Assembly: GCA_036417435.1 (NCBI GenBank)
Contig: CM070903.1
Span: forward strand, 54,040,001-54,104,000
Length of the DNA: 64,000 nucleotides
Reading direction: 5' to 3'
From: Inia geoffrensis
Taxonomy: Eukaryota > Chordata > Mammalia > Artiodactyla > Iniidae
The position numbers and the translations under genes were made by a program. Below, piece after piece: positions 1 through 11,005 of this stretch. The notes beneath the pieces were generated by a model, which was not told the origin of the DNA, made no database searches, and saw nothing but the letters and a program-made list of their open reading frames with translations. Within the stretch, counting starts at the first letter, position 1. Every line of letters begins with the position of its first letter.

Positions 1-110
1 AATTCTAGAAAGATATAACCTTCCAAGACTGAACTAGGAAGAACTAGAAAATATGAACAGACCAATCAGAAGTAATGCATTTTAAAATTGTGATTAAAAA
101 TCTTCCAACA

Positions 111-271
111 GGGCTTCCCTGGTGGTGCAGTGGTTGAGAGTCTGCCTGCTGATGCAGCGGACATGGGTTTGTGCCCTCGTCCAGGAAGATCCCACATCTT
201 CCTGTGTTCTGCAATGGGAGAGGACACAGACACAACAGTGAGATGCCTGCATACAGCAAAAAAAAAAAAAA
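111..271 (+). mobile_element. CHR-2-type SINE inserted in the L1, internally shortened
   Basis: A tRNA-derived SINE starts with the GGGCTTCCCTGGTGGTGCAG head and ends in an A run (258-276). The 15-bp target duplication is at 96-110 and 272-286 (AAAAATCTTCCAACA). The minus-strand cut would be TTTTT/AA, the L1 endonuclease preference. Compared with the other copies here, about 50 bp of the GC-rich middle is missing between the GATCCCACAT block and the CTGTGTTCTGCAA block. It also has more substitutions, so it is older or from a deleted subfamily. Confidence 0.92.
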
Positions 272-2225
272 AAAAATCTTCCAACAAACAAAAGTCCAGG
301 ACCAGATGGCTTCACAGGTGAATTCTATCAATCATTTAGAGAAGAGCTAACACCCATCCTTCTCAAACTCTTCCAAAAAATTGCAGAGGAAAAAACACTC
401 CCAAACTCATTCTATGAGGCCGCCATTACCCTGATACCAAAACCAGACAAAGATACTACAAAAGAAGAAAATTACAGACCAATAGCACTGATGAATATAG
501 GTGCAAAAATCCTCAACAAAATATTAGCAAACAGAATCCAACAACACATTAAAAGGATCATACACCATGATCAAGTGGGATGTATCCCAGCGATGCAAGG
601 ATTCTTCAGTATATGCAAATCAATCAATGTAATACACCATATTAACAAATTGAAGGATAAAAACCATATGATCATCACAATAGATGCAGAAAAACTTTAG
701 AGAAAATTCAGCACCCATTTAGGATAAAAACTCTCCAGTAAGTGGGCATAGAGGGAACCTACCGCAATATAATAAAGGCCATATATGACAAACCCACAGC
801 AAACATCATTCCCCATGGTGAAAAACTGAAAGCGATTCCTCTAAGTTCAGGAGCAAGACAAGGATGTCCACTCTCACTACTATTATTCAACATAGTTTTG
901 GAAGGCCTAGCCATGGCAATCAGAGAAGAAAAAGAAATAAAAGGAATACAAATTGGAAAAGAAGAAGTAAAACTGTCACTGTTTGCAGATGACATGATAC
1001 TATATACAGAGAATCCTAAAAATGCCACTAGAAAAGTACTAGAGCTAATCAATGAATTTGGTAAAGTTGTAGGATACAAAATTAATGCACAGAAATCTCT
1101 TGCATTCCTATACACTAATGATGAAAAATCTGAAAGTTAATGAAACACCCCCATTTACCACTGCAACAAAAATAATAAAATACCTAGGAATAAACCTACC
1201 TAGGGAGACAAAAGACCTGTACACAGAAAAGTATAAGACACTGTTGAAAGAAATTAAAGATGATACCAAGAGATGGAGAGATATACCATGTTCTTGGATT
1301 GGAAGAATCAATAATGTGAAAGTGACTATACTACTGAAAGCAATCTACAGATTCAATGCAATCCCTATCAAACTACCAATGGCATTTTTTACGGAACTAG
1401 AAGAAAAAATCTTAAAATTTGTATGGAAACACAAAAGACCCCGAGTAGCCAAAGCAGTCTTGAGGGGAAAAAAATGGAGCTGGAGGAATCATACTCCCTG
1501 ACTTCAGACCATACTACAAAGCTACAGTAATCAAGAGAGTATGGTACTGGCACAAAAACAGGAACACAGGTCAATGGAACAAGATAGAAAGCCCAGAGAT
1601 AAATCCACACACCTATGGTCAAGTAATCTATGACAAAGGAGGCAAAGATATACAATGGAGTAAAGACAGTCTCTTCAATAAGTGGTGCTGGGAAAACTGG
1701 ACCGCTACTTGTAATAGAATGAAATTAGAACACTCCCTAACACCATACACAAAAATAAACTAAAAATGGGTTAGAGACCTAAATGTAAGACCGGACAGTA
1801 TAAAACTCTTAGATTAAAACATAGGAAGAACAGTCTTTGACATAAATCACAGCAAGATCTTTTTTGATACACCTCCTAGAGTAATGGAAATAAAAAAAAA
1901 ACAAAAACAAATGGGACCTAATGAAACTTAAAAGGTTTTGCACAGCAAAGGAAACCATAAACAAGACGAAAAGACAACCCTCAGAATGGGAGAAAATATT
2001 TGCAAACAAATCAATGGACAATGGATTAATGTCCAAAATATATAAACAGCACATGCAGTTCAATATTAAGGAAGCAAACAACCCAATCCAAAAATGGGGA
2101 GAAGACCTAAATAGACATTTCTCCAAAGAAGACATACAGATGGCCAAGAAGCATATGAAAAGCTGCTCAACATCACTAATTATTAGAGAAATGCAAATCA
2201 AAACTACAGTGAGTATCACCTCACA

Positions 2226-2287
2226 CCAGTTAGAATGGGCATCATCAGAAAATCTACCAGTTAGAATGGGCGTCATCAGAAAATCTA
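2226..2287 (+). repeat. 31-bp tandem duplication inside L1 ORF2
   Basis: Two adjacent 31-bp copies (2226-2256 and 2257-2287) begin CCAGTTAGAATGGGC and differ at one base. The corresponding region of the complete L1 near 51160 has only one copy. It is a local duplication private to this copy or its close relatives. Confidence 0.9.
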
Positions 2288-3119
2288 CAAAAACAAATGC
2301 TGGACTCTCCTGCACTGTTGGTGGGAATGTAAATTGATCCAGCCACTATGGAGAACTGTATGGGGTTTCCTTAAAAAACTAAAAATAGAAGTACCATACG
2401 ACCCAGCAATGCCACTACTGGACATATACCCTGAGAAAACCATAATTCAAAAAGACACATGCACCCCAATGTTCATTGCAGCACTATTTATAATAGCCAG
2501 GTCATGGAAGCAACCTAAATGCCCATCGACAGATGAATGGATAAAGAAGATGTGGTACATATATACAATGGAATATTACTCAGCCATAAGAAGAGAAACA
2601 GTTATTTGTAGTGAGGTGGATGGACCTAGGGAGTGTCATACAGAGTGAAGTAAGTCAGAGAGAGAAAAACAAATACCATATGCTAACACATATATATGGA
2701 ATCTAGAGGAAAAAAATGGTCCTGAAGAACATAGGGGCAGGACAGGAATAAAGATGCAGATGTAGAGAATGGAGTTGAGGACACGGGGAGGGGGAAGGGT
2801 AAGCTGGGGTGAAGTGAGAGAGTAGCATGGACATATATACACTAGCAAATATAAAATAGATAGCTAGTGGGAAGCAGCCGCATAGCACAGGGAGATCAGT
2901 TCCGTGCTTTGTGACCACCTAGAGGGGTGGGGTAGGAAGGGTGGGACAGAGACACAAGAAGGAGGAGATATGGGGATATATGTATACATATAGCTGATTC
3001 ACTTTGTTATAGAGCAGAAACTAACACAACAATGTAAAGCAGTTATACTCCAATAAAGATGTTAAAAAAAAAAAGAAAACCTTTGGGGAAATAAAAACAC
3101 TATTTGCTGAAAATTAAAA

Positions 3120-4640
3120 AATATGACATGTCTTAGTATGAATTTCCTTGAGATTTTCCTATTTGGCGTTTACTCAGCATGTTAAATCTGTATGTTTATA
3201 TCTCTTGTCAAGTTTTCAGCCATTATTTCTTCGAGTACTTTTTCAGCTCCACCTTTTTTCTCCTGTTTTCAGGACTCTAATAACACAAATGTTCAATCAT
3301 TTATTATGATCCCACAGGTCACTTAGAAGCTTCTCCCCGCCCACTTTATTTTCTTTCTGCTGTTCAGATTTCAGACTGAGTAATTTCTATTGCTCTATAT
3401 TCTAATTCACTGATTCTTTCATCTGCCCCTCCATCCTGCCATTGAGTCCTTCTACTGCGTATTTTGTTTGTCTTTTCAGTCCTAAAATTTCCATTTTGTT
3501 ATTTTGATTTCTTATATGTCTTCATTAAAACTTTCTATTACTCTGCTATTTTCCATCTTTTGTTTCAAGCATGCTCATAATTGCTGATTAAAGCACTTTC
3601 ATTGTGACTGATATTGAAATCTTTGTCAGATAATTCTAACATCTGTTATCTTTGTGTTGGCATGCATTGATTATCTTTTTTCAGTCAGTTTCAGAACTTT
3701 CTGGTTTTTGATATGATTGATTTTTTTTAACTGAAATGTGGAAATTTCATTGAAACTTTTAAATTATCAGACTCTGGTCTTATAATTTGAGTTATAAGGC
3801 TGGATCATATTAATTTCCTGTTATAAGACTCTGGATCTTATTTTAACCTTCTGTTTTAGGTGGATTTCTCTGACACTGATCCAGTGTCTGCCTCTTTACT
3901 GCCAGGCAAAGGCTCCCTAGTCAATCTTCATTGCCACCTGATATAGGGGGAACGTCGTTACTTTTAGATAGGTATAGGAGTTCCAGCCCCCCATTTCTTC
4001 CCACTAACACCACAGTGTGAGTGGCTTCATTATTGCTGGTGATAGTGAAAGTCCTGAATCTCCACTAGGCTTCCTCTGATTCACCCCGGTGAGGAATGAG
4101 GAACATCTCACTACTGCTGGCTTAGGTGAAGTCCAGGCTCACTACATGGTCTCCATGACACTGGGATGGGGGCTGGCCTCACTATCACTTGTGAGGATCA
4201 TGCAAGTCCCAGGTCCCAACTTGACTGTCTCTGACATGACCCTGGTGTGGGCATGGGGAATACCTCATTATAGCCAAGACAGAATGGAGTCTAGGTTCCC
4301 CACTCAGCCTTTGCTGGAATAGGTAGAGGTGGCGCCACAGTTTTTTCTGTGTTCTTTGGCTAGAGTAGAGCAGTTATTGTCAAATAGTTTTCCACTTTGC
4401 TTATCTGCCTTATGGTCCTTTGGCTTGAGAGAGGAGGTTTTGGGGGTGTTTTGGGGTCAACACCTGTTGGTGTTTCTGGGTTGCCAGCTTCAAGTCTTGA
4501 ATATAAGGGTGAAAAAAGAAAACCCAAGGAACTCACCACCATGTCATTCCTTGTGTCGTGAAGTCAGTTGGTTAGCTTTCTTTTCTCTACTTTTCAGAGT
4601 CTTTTTATATTTGTTTCATACATAATGCCTAGAGTTTTTA
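3120..4640 (-). mobile_element. Ancient L1M 5' end: ORF1 start and repeat-bearing 5' UTR
   Basis: Read on the minus strand, 3140-3660 matches the remembered start and coiled-coil part of an old L1 ORF1: a block on 'aattatctgacaaagattt', then a stretch like 'acaattatgaacatgcttg'. The part further right (3880-4330) is the more GC-rich 5' UTR with degenerate repeats of about 75-85 bp built on phrases like 'gaagtccaggctc' and 'ctcactactgct'. No usable reading frame survives. Boundaries are approximate and the subfamily cannot be named without a library search. Confidence 0.6.
3880..4330 (-). repeat. Degenerate tandem repeats of an L1M 5' UTR
   Basis: Several diverged units recur, each with a 'ctcactactg / ctcattatag' block, a 'gaagtcc(c)aggctc / gagtctaggttcc' block and a 'cctctgattc / tctctgaca' block. 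The spacing is roughly 75-85 bp. This fits the repeated segments known in 5' UTRs of old L1 families. The open frame at 4089-4322 is a by-product of this GC-rich tract. Confidence 0.5.
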
Positions 4641-6648
4641 GTTGTTTTTAGTTGGAGGAATAGGGAAAAGTACATTCCATTTTCCTGGAAGCACAATTCT
4701 TAAGACTTCAAAAAAAATCCACTGTTTCAGGACTTACGTTTCCCCTATTCAATCAAAACCAAATTTCATATTGTATTTCACTCTAGAAACATAAATCTCA
4801 CTTCTTTCCATTCCCAGAGGTTTAACAATAAATCCTTTAGCCTTTTTCCATTCCTCAAACTGATATTTCCCTATTCTGACTTTAATAAATGCTTTCATCA
4901 ATTGGCAGTTGATCAGATGGTTTGTGTGACCTGATAGGGTGACACAGAACCTCTTTTCAAACTGACAGAATATTCAAAGCCTTTACTCTTTCCACCAGTA
5001 AAGCTGCTTTGTAAATGCCAGATTCTTTTAAAATTGTGTTGCTTGCAAGTGCATGTATTATTCATCTGACTGAGGTATCCCACACTGTCAAGGGGGAAAA
5101 TTGCAAGAATCTATCTCTGAGCTTCCCTTTGATGCTGTGAGAAGATTCAAAATGAGTGGATTGGAAGGTGATTGTATTTTTCCTTTACCTTCTGGTTAAA
5201 CTGACAATATCTGCTTCATGCTTCATATTACCATATGACATGTCACCCAGGAGGATGACCCTGAGAGCTTGAGTCACCCAAAAACAGAAAAACTAGTTCT
5301 GTGATCCAAGTGTCACAGAGGAGATACTGATGCTGACCAATGGCCGCACACATTTCTCCAGCTCTGCACATGATGCTTTCTGAATGGGACAACAAGCATC
5401 TTATTTCATAAAGTAGCAACAGCAGCAGAAATTGAAATGTGCCTAGATATGCTCTTTCCAGTACACAATTTACAAGGCTAGATCTTAAATGAGATAGAAT
5501 TCTACAAAGGTAAGACTAAAAAGACTTGAGAGGTCACTGAATCACAGCCCCCTTCCCCCTCCGGCCATTCTATAAGTAATAGTGACCCAAGCTAACTAGT
5601 GGCAAAACTAAGACATGCTTTGACAGCTGACTTTCATCCAGTATTCTTTTATACACACCATGTGGTCACCAATAATGACTTTGAAAATGCTGGTTGATTA
5701 TTTTGCATTAGAGCAGAAAATTATCAATCTACCATAGAAGCACAATCTATGTGAACTTTGAGAACTGATTCCCTTAAGAGTCAGGATTTTGATGACTAAG
5801 TCATTCAAAAACACCAAGGAGCTGCAAGAAATAGGCAGTGATTCATTCAGTGGGTAGCACTGTTCCTTGTGATGGTCTACTCCCAAGTCTTCTGTGTTGT
5901 CAGCTGAAAAGTGAGCCAAACCTAGGCCTCTCTGAGGTCTCCACAAATCACAGAGTATAGCATAAGTTGACTTGTCTTCCAAAGTAGGTCCTAGTTGGGC
6001 AAAAGTTCTAGGATTGCTTTCTGATTCCATTTTAAAGAATGACCTCTAGCTGACCTATATTCTCCTGAAAGCTGAAAATGGATGTGGTTTCCAACTTCCT
6101 TTGCTATCCTAAACTGCATAGCTCTCTGAACAGCTGTTTAAAAAGCTGTGGATTCTATACAGGGTAATGAGTACTAGTAGTTCACACAATAGCTGCTTAT
6201 GTATTTAAATATAACCTACATACATATGAAGGTTTCAATATGAGTTTGTATAACCTAGATATATTTTATGAAATATATTTGATATTAAAAGACACTTTAG
6301 ATTATTGTTTGTTATTTTCTGTTAGAAAAAAATAAAGAGAAATGTGAAATAATGTCATGGGAATGCAAGAGGTTAAATATCATTCTAATAATTATATTTT
6401 CTGAACCTTAAATCAGGGCACATAGTAAAAAAACGTAATAAGTAAAACCTGAACTCTCAAAGATATAGATTTTAGAAATGTCAGAGACTTGAGGAAACTA
6501 AGATCTCATAACAAGATCCATTAATTCCTCAAAATCCTTATTTATGGGAATGACCAAAATTGTCCTCTTAATTTTTACCTTGATTATTTTAAAATCTTTT
6601 ATATCTATTAGATCTTAGATTTTGCAAATATGTGATAATCATTCAAGT
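4641..6648. other. Unassigned single-copy-looking sequence
   Basis: No repeat or exon was recognised. The longest open frame, 110 codons on the minus strand at 5698-6030, has no familiar motif and no splice or promoter context, and is treated as chance. Part of 4840-5260 is free of simple repeats and could be conserved non-coding DNA, but this cannot be judged from one sequence. Confidence 0.4.
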
Positions 6649-6649
6649 C

Positions 6650-7165
6650 TAATAAAAAGCAACAAATTGATATTGATTAATGTGAGAAAAGGAGTTTATC
6701 CAATAGATAATAAAGAGCCAGTGAGGGGTTTTAATACAAGGTGTTGTGAGACATTTCTCCATGGGTTGCTCTCGCTTCTGTACATTTTCTGAGCAAAGCC
6801 ATTGATAGCTTTTGTCCCCCAAGTACCTTTTCAAGGGCGTTTGTATGTTAAACAGCCTTGGAATATGGAGAAAGTATCTCCTTTCAGGGCAGAGGAAAGA
6901 TTTGTTTGCTGTCCAGGATAATAAAGACAGTTTCCTTCCAGGGTTAAGGTTGGGTAGATTTACCAACAGACTTTTTGGAAAACTGAGAGTTCCATAACCT
7001 GATATTCTTAAGATGTAATATGTACTCACAGTGAGCACAGCATCCCCTTGGGCATCTCCCCATGGAACTTGGGGGGCAAGGGGAACTGAAGAGAACATTC
7101 AATCAATGTAATAAAGTCCTTTGTCTCTGACCCAGGAGTCTCACATCATCTGCTAGTAACTATGG
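6650..7165 (+). mobile_element. Possible LTR or other old repeat
   Basis: The right part has an LTR-like 3' pattern: a polyadenylation-type signal 'aataaag' near 7110, then a pyrimidine-rich block 'tcctttgtctctgacccagg'. A 149-codon frame lies on the opposite strand (6649-7098), with no recognisable domain. The TG...CA ends and a target duplication could not be placed, so the call is tentative and unique sequence is the alternative. Confidence 0.25.
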
Positions 7166-7900
7166 CAAACTAACTTAATAGCTTGGAAGCAAAGTAAAAT
7201 CTCAGGCTCCATCACTGTCCTTGACAAAAGGTGACGTTGTCAACGTTCATATACTACATTTCCGGCATTCTTAGCTATGATGTCTATGTTAGTGATTCAA
7301 ACTGAGTGGCTCTGTAAGGAATCCTAAGGAAGACCATGACTAGCCAGAGAAATGGGATTAAAAATTATGCAAATGGTCTACTTCCTAGTCAATTATGGTA
7401 ATATATTTTAACTGAAGACACTGTCCCATGTTCTCATCAAAGCAGTGTATAAATGTGAGAGTGCCACTGTTGGTGGTCTTGGAAGGTAATGAGAGGGGCA
7501 TTACCCAGCTAAGTTGTGCCATGAGCACAACAATTACATCCTCTGCTTTCCCAAACTCTGGGTGTTGTTTCAGTGGCTTACAGCACTCATTGACATTTCC
7601 TGACCAGGACTATAATTTTATGTTGCCATTATGGTTCTTCTACCCTGAATGTTAAACTTTTCTAAGTACAGCTAGTAGGACATATCAAAGCATGGTGGCT
7701 TACCATTAAAACACTAAACTTAAGTTCAAGAAAACTGAGCCCTACCTTGTTGTCCCTGGCATCATCAGATGTGGACACACTTTTCTGTTCCTTAAAATAA
7801 TGGAGGTTTAAGTGTAAGGGTAAATGCAGAGGGGGAACAGTTGAGTATAGACAGATAATGGAAATGAATAAACTACTTGGCAACTAAGAGTAAATGCTTG
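7166..7900. other. Unassigned sequence
   Basis: No exon or known repeat was recognised. A stretch near 7295-7325 ('ctctgtaaggaatcctaagg') resembles stretches near 8265-8290 and 8478-8500, which may be remnants of one repeat family. Confidence 0.35.
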
Positions 7901-8224
7901 AGCTGTGCTGTCAATATGGAGCCACGCATATGGCTGTGAAGTACTTGAAGTGTGGCTACTCCAAGCTGCGACATGCTCTACATGTGAAAAATACACACTG
8001 GATTTTGAAAACTGAGTGCAAAGCAAAATGTAAATACTCATCAATACATTTTATATTGAATACATGTTGAAATGATAATATTTTGGATAACTTGTATTAA
8101 ATAAAATACAGTTTTTAAAAATAATTTGACTTGTTTTTTTAACCTTTTTTTCATGGCTACTAGAAAATTTAAAGATTACCTCTGCGGTTTTTGTGTATAC
8201 TATTTCTATCTGACAGTGCTGTGC
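7901..8224. mobile_element. Non-autonomous hAT-Charlie-type DNA transposon
   Basis: The segment begins near 'gctgtgctgtcaatatgg' and ends near 'ctatctgacagtgctgtgc', so the ends are imperfect inverted copies of a CAGTGCTGTCCAATA-type terminus. The interior carries the recalled phrases 'tacttgaagtgtggctac', 'acatgttgaaatgataata' and 'catggctactagaaaattt'. It is non-coding and old. A clear 8-bp target duplication was not found. Confidence 0.7.
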
Positions 8225-8364
8225 TAGATTATTCCTTGTCATCTACCTTAATGACATGAATGGAGTGGGCCTATAAGGAATCTTAGGGCTGACCCAGTAG
8301 CTATAAACCAAATGGTGTCAACTGTCACACACTAGATGAAAGAATTAAACCAGTTGAAGGCCTG

Positions 8365-8455
8365 TAAATGGACCACAGGTTTCTTGAAAGCAAAGGTCAT
8401 GTATTGTCATATCCTTTTCTTTTCCCTAGCGACATGATCAGTCCCCCAATTAGCT
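8365..8455 (+). repeat. Possible L2 3'-end fragment
   Basis: The block 'cttgaaagcaaaggtcatgt' followed by 'cctttt...ccctagcgacat' resembles the end of L2 (gain of '...gagggcagggac...tccccagcgcctag'). It is short and diverged. Confidence 0.3.
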
Positions 8456-8469
8456 CAATTATTTTTTAC

Positions 8470-9170
8470 CAGTTGAATGAGTTATAAGGAAATCTAGGAA
8501 AAAGAAATACTGCAAGTGGAACAATTCAGTACGTGAAGAGATTGTACACATTAATTCTGAACAGGACGCCTGTGTATCATTTTTCTTAGCAGTCATTTAC
8601 ATTCTTCGTTTAAGAATGCAGCCTTACAGTGCAATTTATCTTCCAATAGGTCTCACTGCCTCTAGGGATCTAAGCTGGAAATGCTTATTTTTCTTTTAGA
8701 ACACACAGAGCAGTCATGGGGGTTAATTAAAGTGGGAATCACTTGGGCACAAGTGATTAAGGTGAGTAAGTTAGTAGATACACACAGGCCATGGAGTTTT
8801 CAAATTATCTGAAGATCATGGCCTTAAAAAAGCATTCAATATTTTGTGTGTACAGAGACAAAGAAAGTCCTAATAGAGAGGACAAAGCCAGCAGAATCTC
8901 CACGATGTCTTTGTGCTGCTTCCATTTATTACTTTATCTGCTTGTAGGGAGTGATACAGTGAACAGGGAGAGATGTCCCCAAAATGTAAGGTCCATGGCC
9001 ATTAGCACTCATACATGTTACAACAGAAATGAATGTCTGGTATATGAGACTGACAGGGATACAGGAACCAGCGGTATTCTAAGACATATAAAGCATGCTT
9101 TGCGTGTTCTTTATTAGGTGCAACTAATACTGATGCTGGTAGATGAAGGATGATTGCCATATGTCTCTTA
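8470..9170. other. Unassigned sequence with a 108-codon chance frame
   Basis: The frame at 8791-9117 (+) has no recognisable domain and no supporting splice sites or promoter. Nothing else was seen. Confidence 0.35.
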
Positions 9171-9174
9171 TAAC

Positions 9175-9390
9175 TAACATATGTTGTGTACTTACTCTGT
9201 GCTAGGTAATTTATACTATAAATTACAGAAACTTTGGAGGGGAGATGTTATCTTTGTTTTATAATTAAAAATAAACTAAGTTTGAGAGAGCTGCCCAGGG
9301 ACATGATAATGCTCGTCAGTGGAAGAGTCAGAACTTGAACCCAAGTGTAGTCTAACTCCAAAACCCATCTCTTTCTAGCAAACCAATGCC
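9175..9390 (-). repeat. MIR SINE fragment
   Basis: Read on the minus strand, the stretch has the MIR order: 'ttgaacccaagtg' region, a gap, then the 'aaaataaactaagtttgagag ... cccagggacatg' block and the 'acttactctgtgctaggtaa' tail. Ends are approximate. Confidence 0.65.
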
Positions 9391-9549
9391 ACCTCCTCTA
9401 TAATGTAACAATGGCATTATTATGATAATGTAGGGGAGAAAAACAGAGTTTTAGCGGCCTTACTAACTTCCGGTCTTTCCTGCCTTCCTCCATCTCTCAT
9501 CTTTTCCTCCCTCCCTTTCCCTGTTGTCACCCCCTTCCTCACACTCTTT

Positions 9550-9761
9550 TTTTTTTTTTTTTTTTTTTTGCGGTACGCGGGTCTCTCACTGTTGTGGCCT
9601 CTCCCGTTGCGGAGCACAGGCTCCGGATGTGCAGGCTCAGCGGCCATGGCTCACGGGCCCAGCCGCTCCGCGGCATGTGGGATCTTCCCGGACCGGGGCA
9701 CGAACCCACGTCCCCTGCATCGGCAGGCGGACTCCCAACCACTGCGCCACCAGGGAAGCCC
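9550..9761 (-). mobile_element. Young full-length CHR-2-type SINE
   Basis: A nearly consensus SINE in reverse orientation: T run, then GCGGTACGCGGG, the GC-rich body and the terminal CAGGGAAGCCC. It is flanked by a 12-bp target duplication CTCACACTCTTT at 9538-9549 and 9762-9773. The body is CpG-rich and little diverged, so it is young. Open frames here are spurious readings of the SINE. Confidence 0.95.
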
Positions 9762-10024
9762 CTCACACTCTTTCTTTTCTTTCTCTCTGTAACAACTTTT
9801 CCTCTCTTTTCTTCGTTCCACCTATTTTTCCTCTCCTCTTTTCCAGTTTTTACTACCTAAGCTGCAGTCCTGCCAATGCCCTTGGAGAACCTTGCTCTGT
9901 GATAGCCTGGCTACTGGAGAAATACAACGGCAATTGTAATAGCTGAAGAAGCAAATTGAGCCCAAAGTTTCTTTAGATTTGAAGATAATTCTTCCACCAA
10001 ATACCACAAACATTCCAACAGCTT

Positions 10025-10190
10025 AGAGTTGTAGAACGGTAGGGCTGGAAGGGAACTTCCTGCTTACGTAGCCTGATACCCTCATTGTATACCAGAGGGA
10101 ACTCCAGCCAAGGGCAGCTAAGAGGCTGCCCATGGTGACCAAGGTTGATGGGGAAGCCAGAACTGGGATTCTGGAATTCTTATTTTAGTT
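10025..10190 (-). repeat. Old MIR-like SINE fragment
   Basis: The sequence contains 'ggtagggctggaagggaac', 'ataccctcattgtatacc' and 'ccaaggttgatggggaagcc', which resembles a reverse-orientation MIR/MIR3-type element. The exact family is uncertain. Confidence 0.45.
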
Positions 10191-10770
10191 TCTAGGAAGG
10201 TGCATGAACAATTAAGTAGGAATGTGAATACGCAAACCTACTGACTCACACTGAGTGAGGCCAGAAAAGGTGAAGTTCATTTCCTCTACATGAAGTTGTT
10301 GAGAAGATAAGTGAGATAATGCCTGTAAAAGTGCTTAGAGCTCTTAAAGAGAGAGGACTGGTTTCAATGTGAGAAAATACTTACTGCTTGAGTATTAAAG
10401 AACCACCTTTCACATCTTTAAGCCAAACCTGAAGAAGGGGACTGTTGGAACTATAGACCATTTAAGGCTTTTGAAATCAGATGATAAGACCTCTCTTTAT
10501 ACAAAATAAATGAGTACTGAATGGATGCCAAGGAGGTGTCTGCTTTATCATCATTTCTGTTCAATAAAAAAGCTTTTCTAGATAAGTATATAAGGTACTG
10601 CCTGGACCCCTGCAGATACAGTAGACAGAACCCAATCTTTCTCTTTCTCTGATTCCCCAGCTGACCCTAAAAGAAAGTTTATTGCTGCAGTCGAATCTGA
10701 TTCACATTAGGTTCATCCTTTTATTCCAGTGTGTACTTTAATTGAGGGAAGTAGCTCATTTTAGAAGAAA
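10191..10770. other. Mostly unassigned; a MIR-tail-like piece at 10295-10350
   Basis: 'gaagttgttgagaagataag' followed by 'tgagataatgcctgtaaaag' matches the 3' part of MIR. The rest has no recognised content. Confidence 0.35.
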
Positions 10771-10774
10771 GATG

Positions 10775-11005
10775 CCTGGACTAAGAGACAGAAGTGGATC
10801 TTACACTTGGTCGTAACTCTAATAAACCAAGTGATTTGTGCAAAAGGTAGAACCATTTGCTTCTCTACTTTCTCATCTGTAAAATGCAGATAATATTGGC
10901 ATCAATCTTCAAAAGTAAATAATAACTGAGGTAACATACATGTATTAGTTTGCACAGAATCTTGGACATTGTAAGGTTCCATAAATAGTAGCTATTATTA
11001 TTGTT
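10775..11005 (+). repeat. MIR SINE
   Basis: The MIR order is visible: 'cttggtcgtaactctaataa', then 'ctttctcatctgtaaaatgc', 'ggcatcaatc' and the tail 'cataaatagtagctattatt'. It is diverged. Ends are approximate. Confidence 0.75.

Larger units (their letters stand above)
1..3074 (+). mobile_element. L1 (LINE-1) 3' part, decayed, running off the left window edge
   Basis: The sequence is colinear with the better preserved L1 at 45597-52011. Position 1 corresponds to about 49091 there, inside the region just before the reverse-transcriptase domain. The rest of ORF2, the 3' UTR with a G-rich tract near 2785-2800, the AATAAA at about 3052 and a short A tail to 3074 follow. The reading frame is broken many times. 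Open pieces remain at 491-700, 742-1140 (including the RT motif [12 protein letters not shown]), 1085-1501, 1921-2337 and 2334-2648. A stop falls just after IDAEKL near 698, where the complete element continues with an intact RT core motif. A SINE interrupts it at 111-271 and a 31-bp tandem duplication lies at 2226-2287. Its 5' end lies outside the window. It is a dead copy. Confidence 0.93.

Noticed and set aside
5698..6030. 110-codon minus-strand frame
   Set aside because: No domain, no splice context and no start-site support. Length is within chance for this window.
8791..9117. 108-codon plus-strand frame
   Set aside because: No recognisable motif; flanking sequence shows no exon signals.
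9524..9946. Open frames of up to 140 codons across the SINE
   Set aside because: They are translations of the CpG-rich SINE body. The same peptides recur at every SINE copy (13777, 26724, 34898, 40063, 53677).
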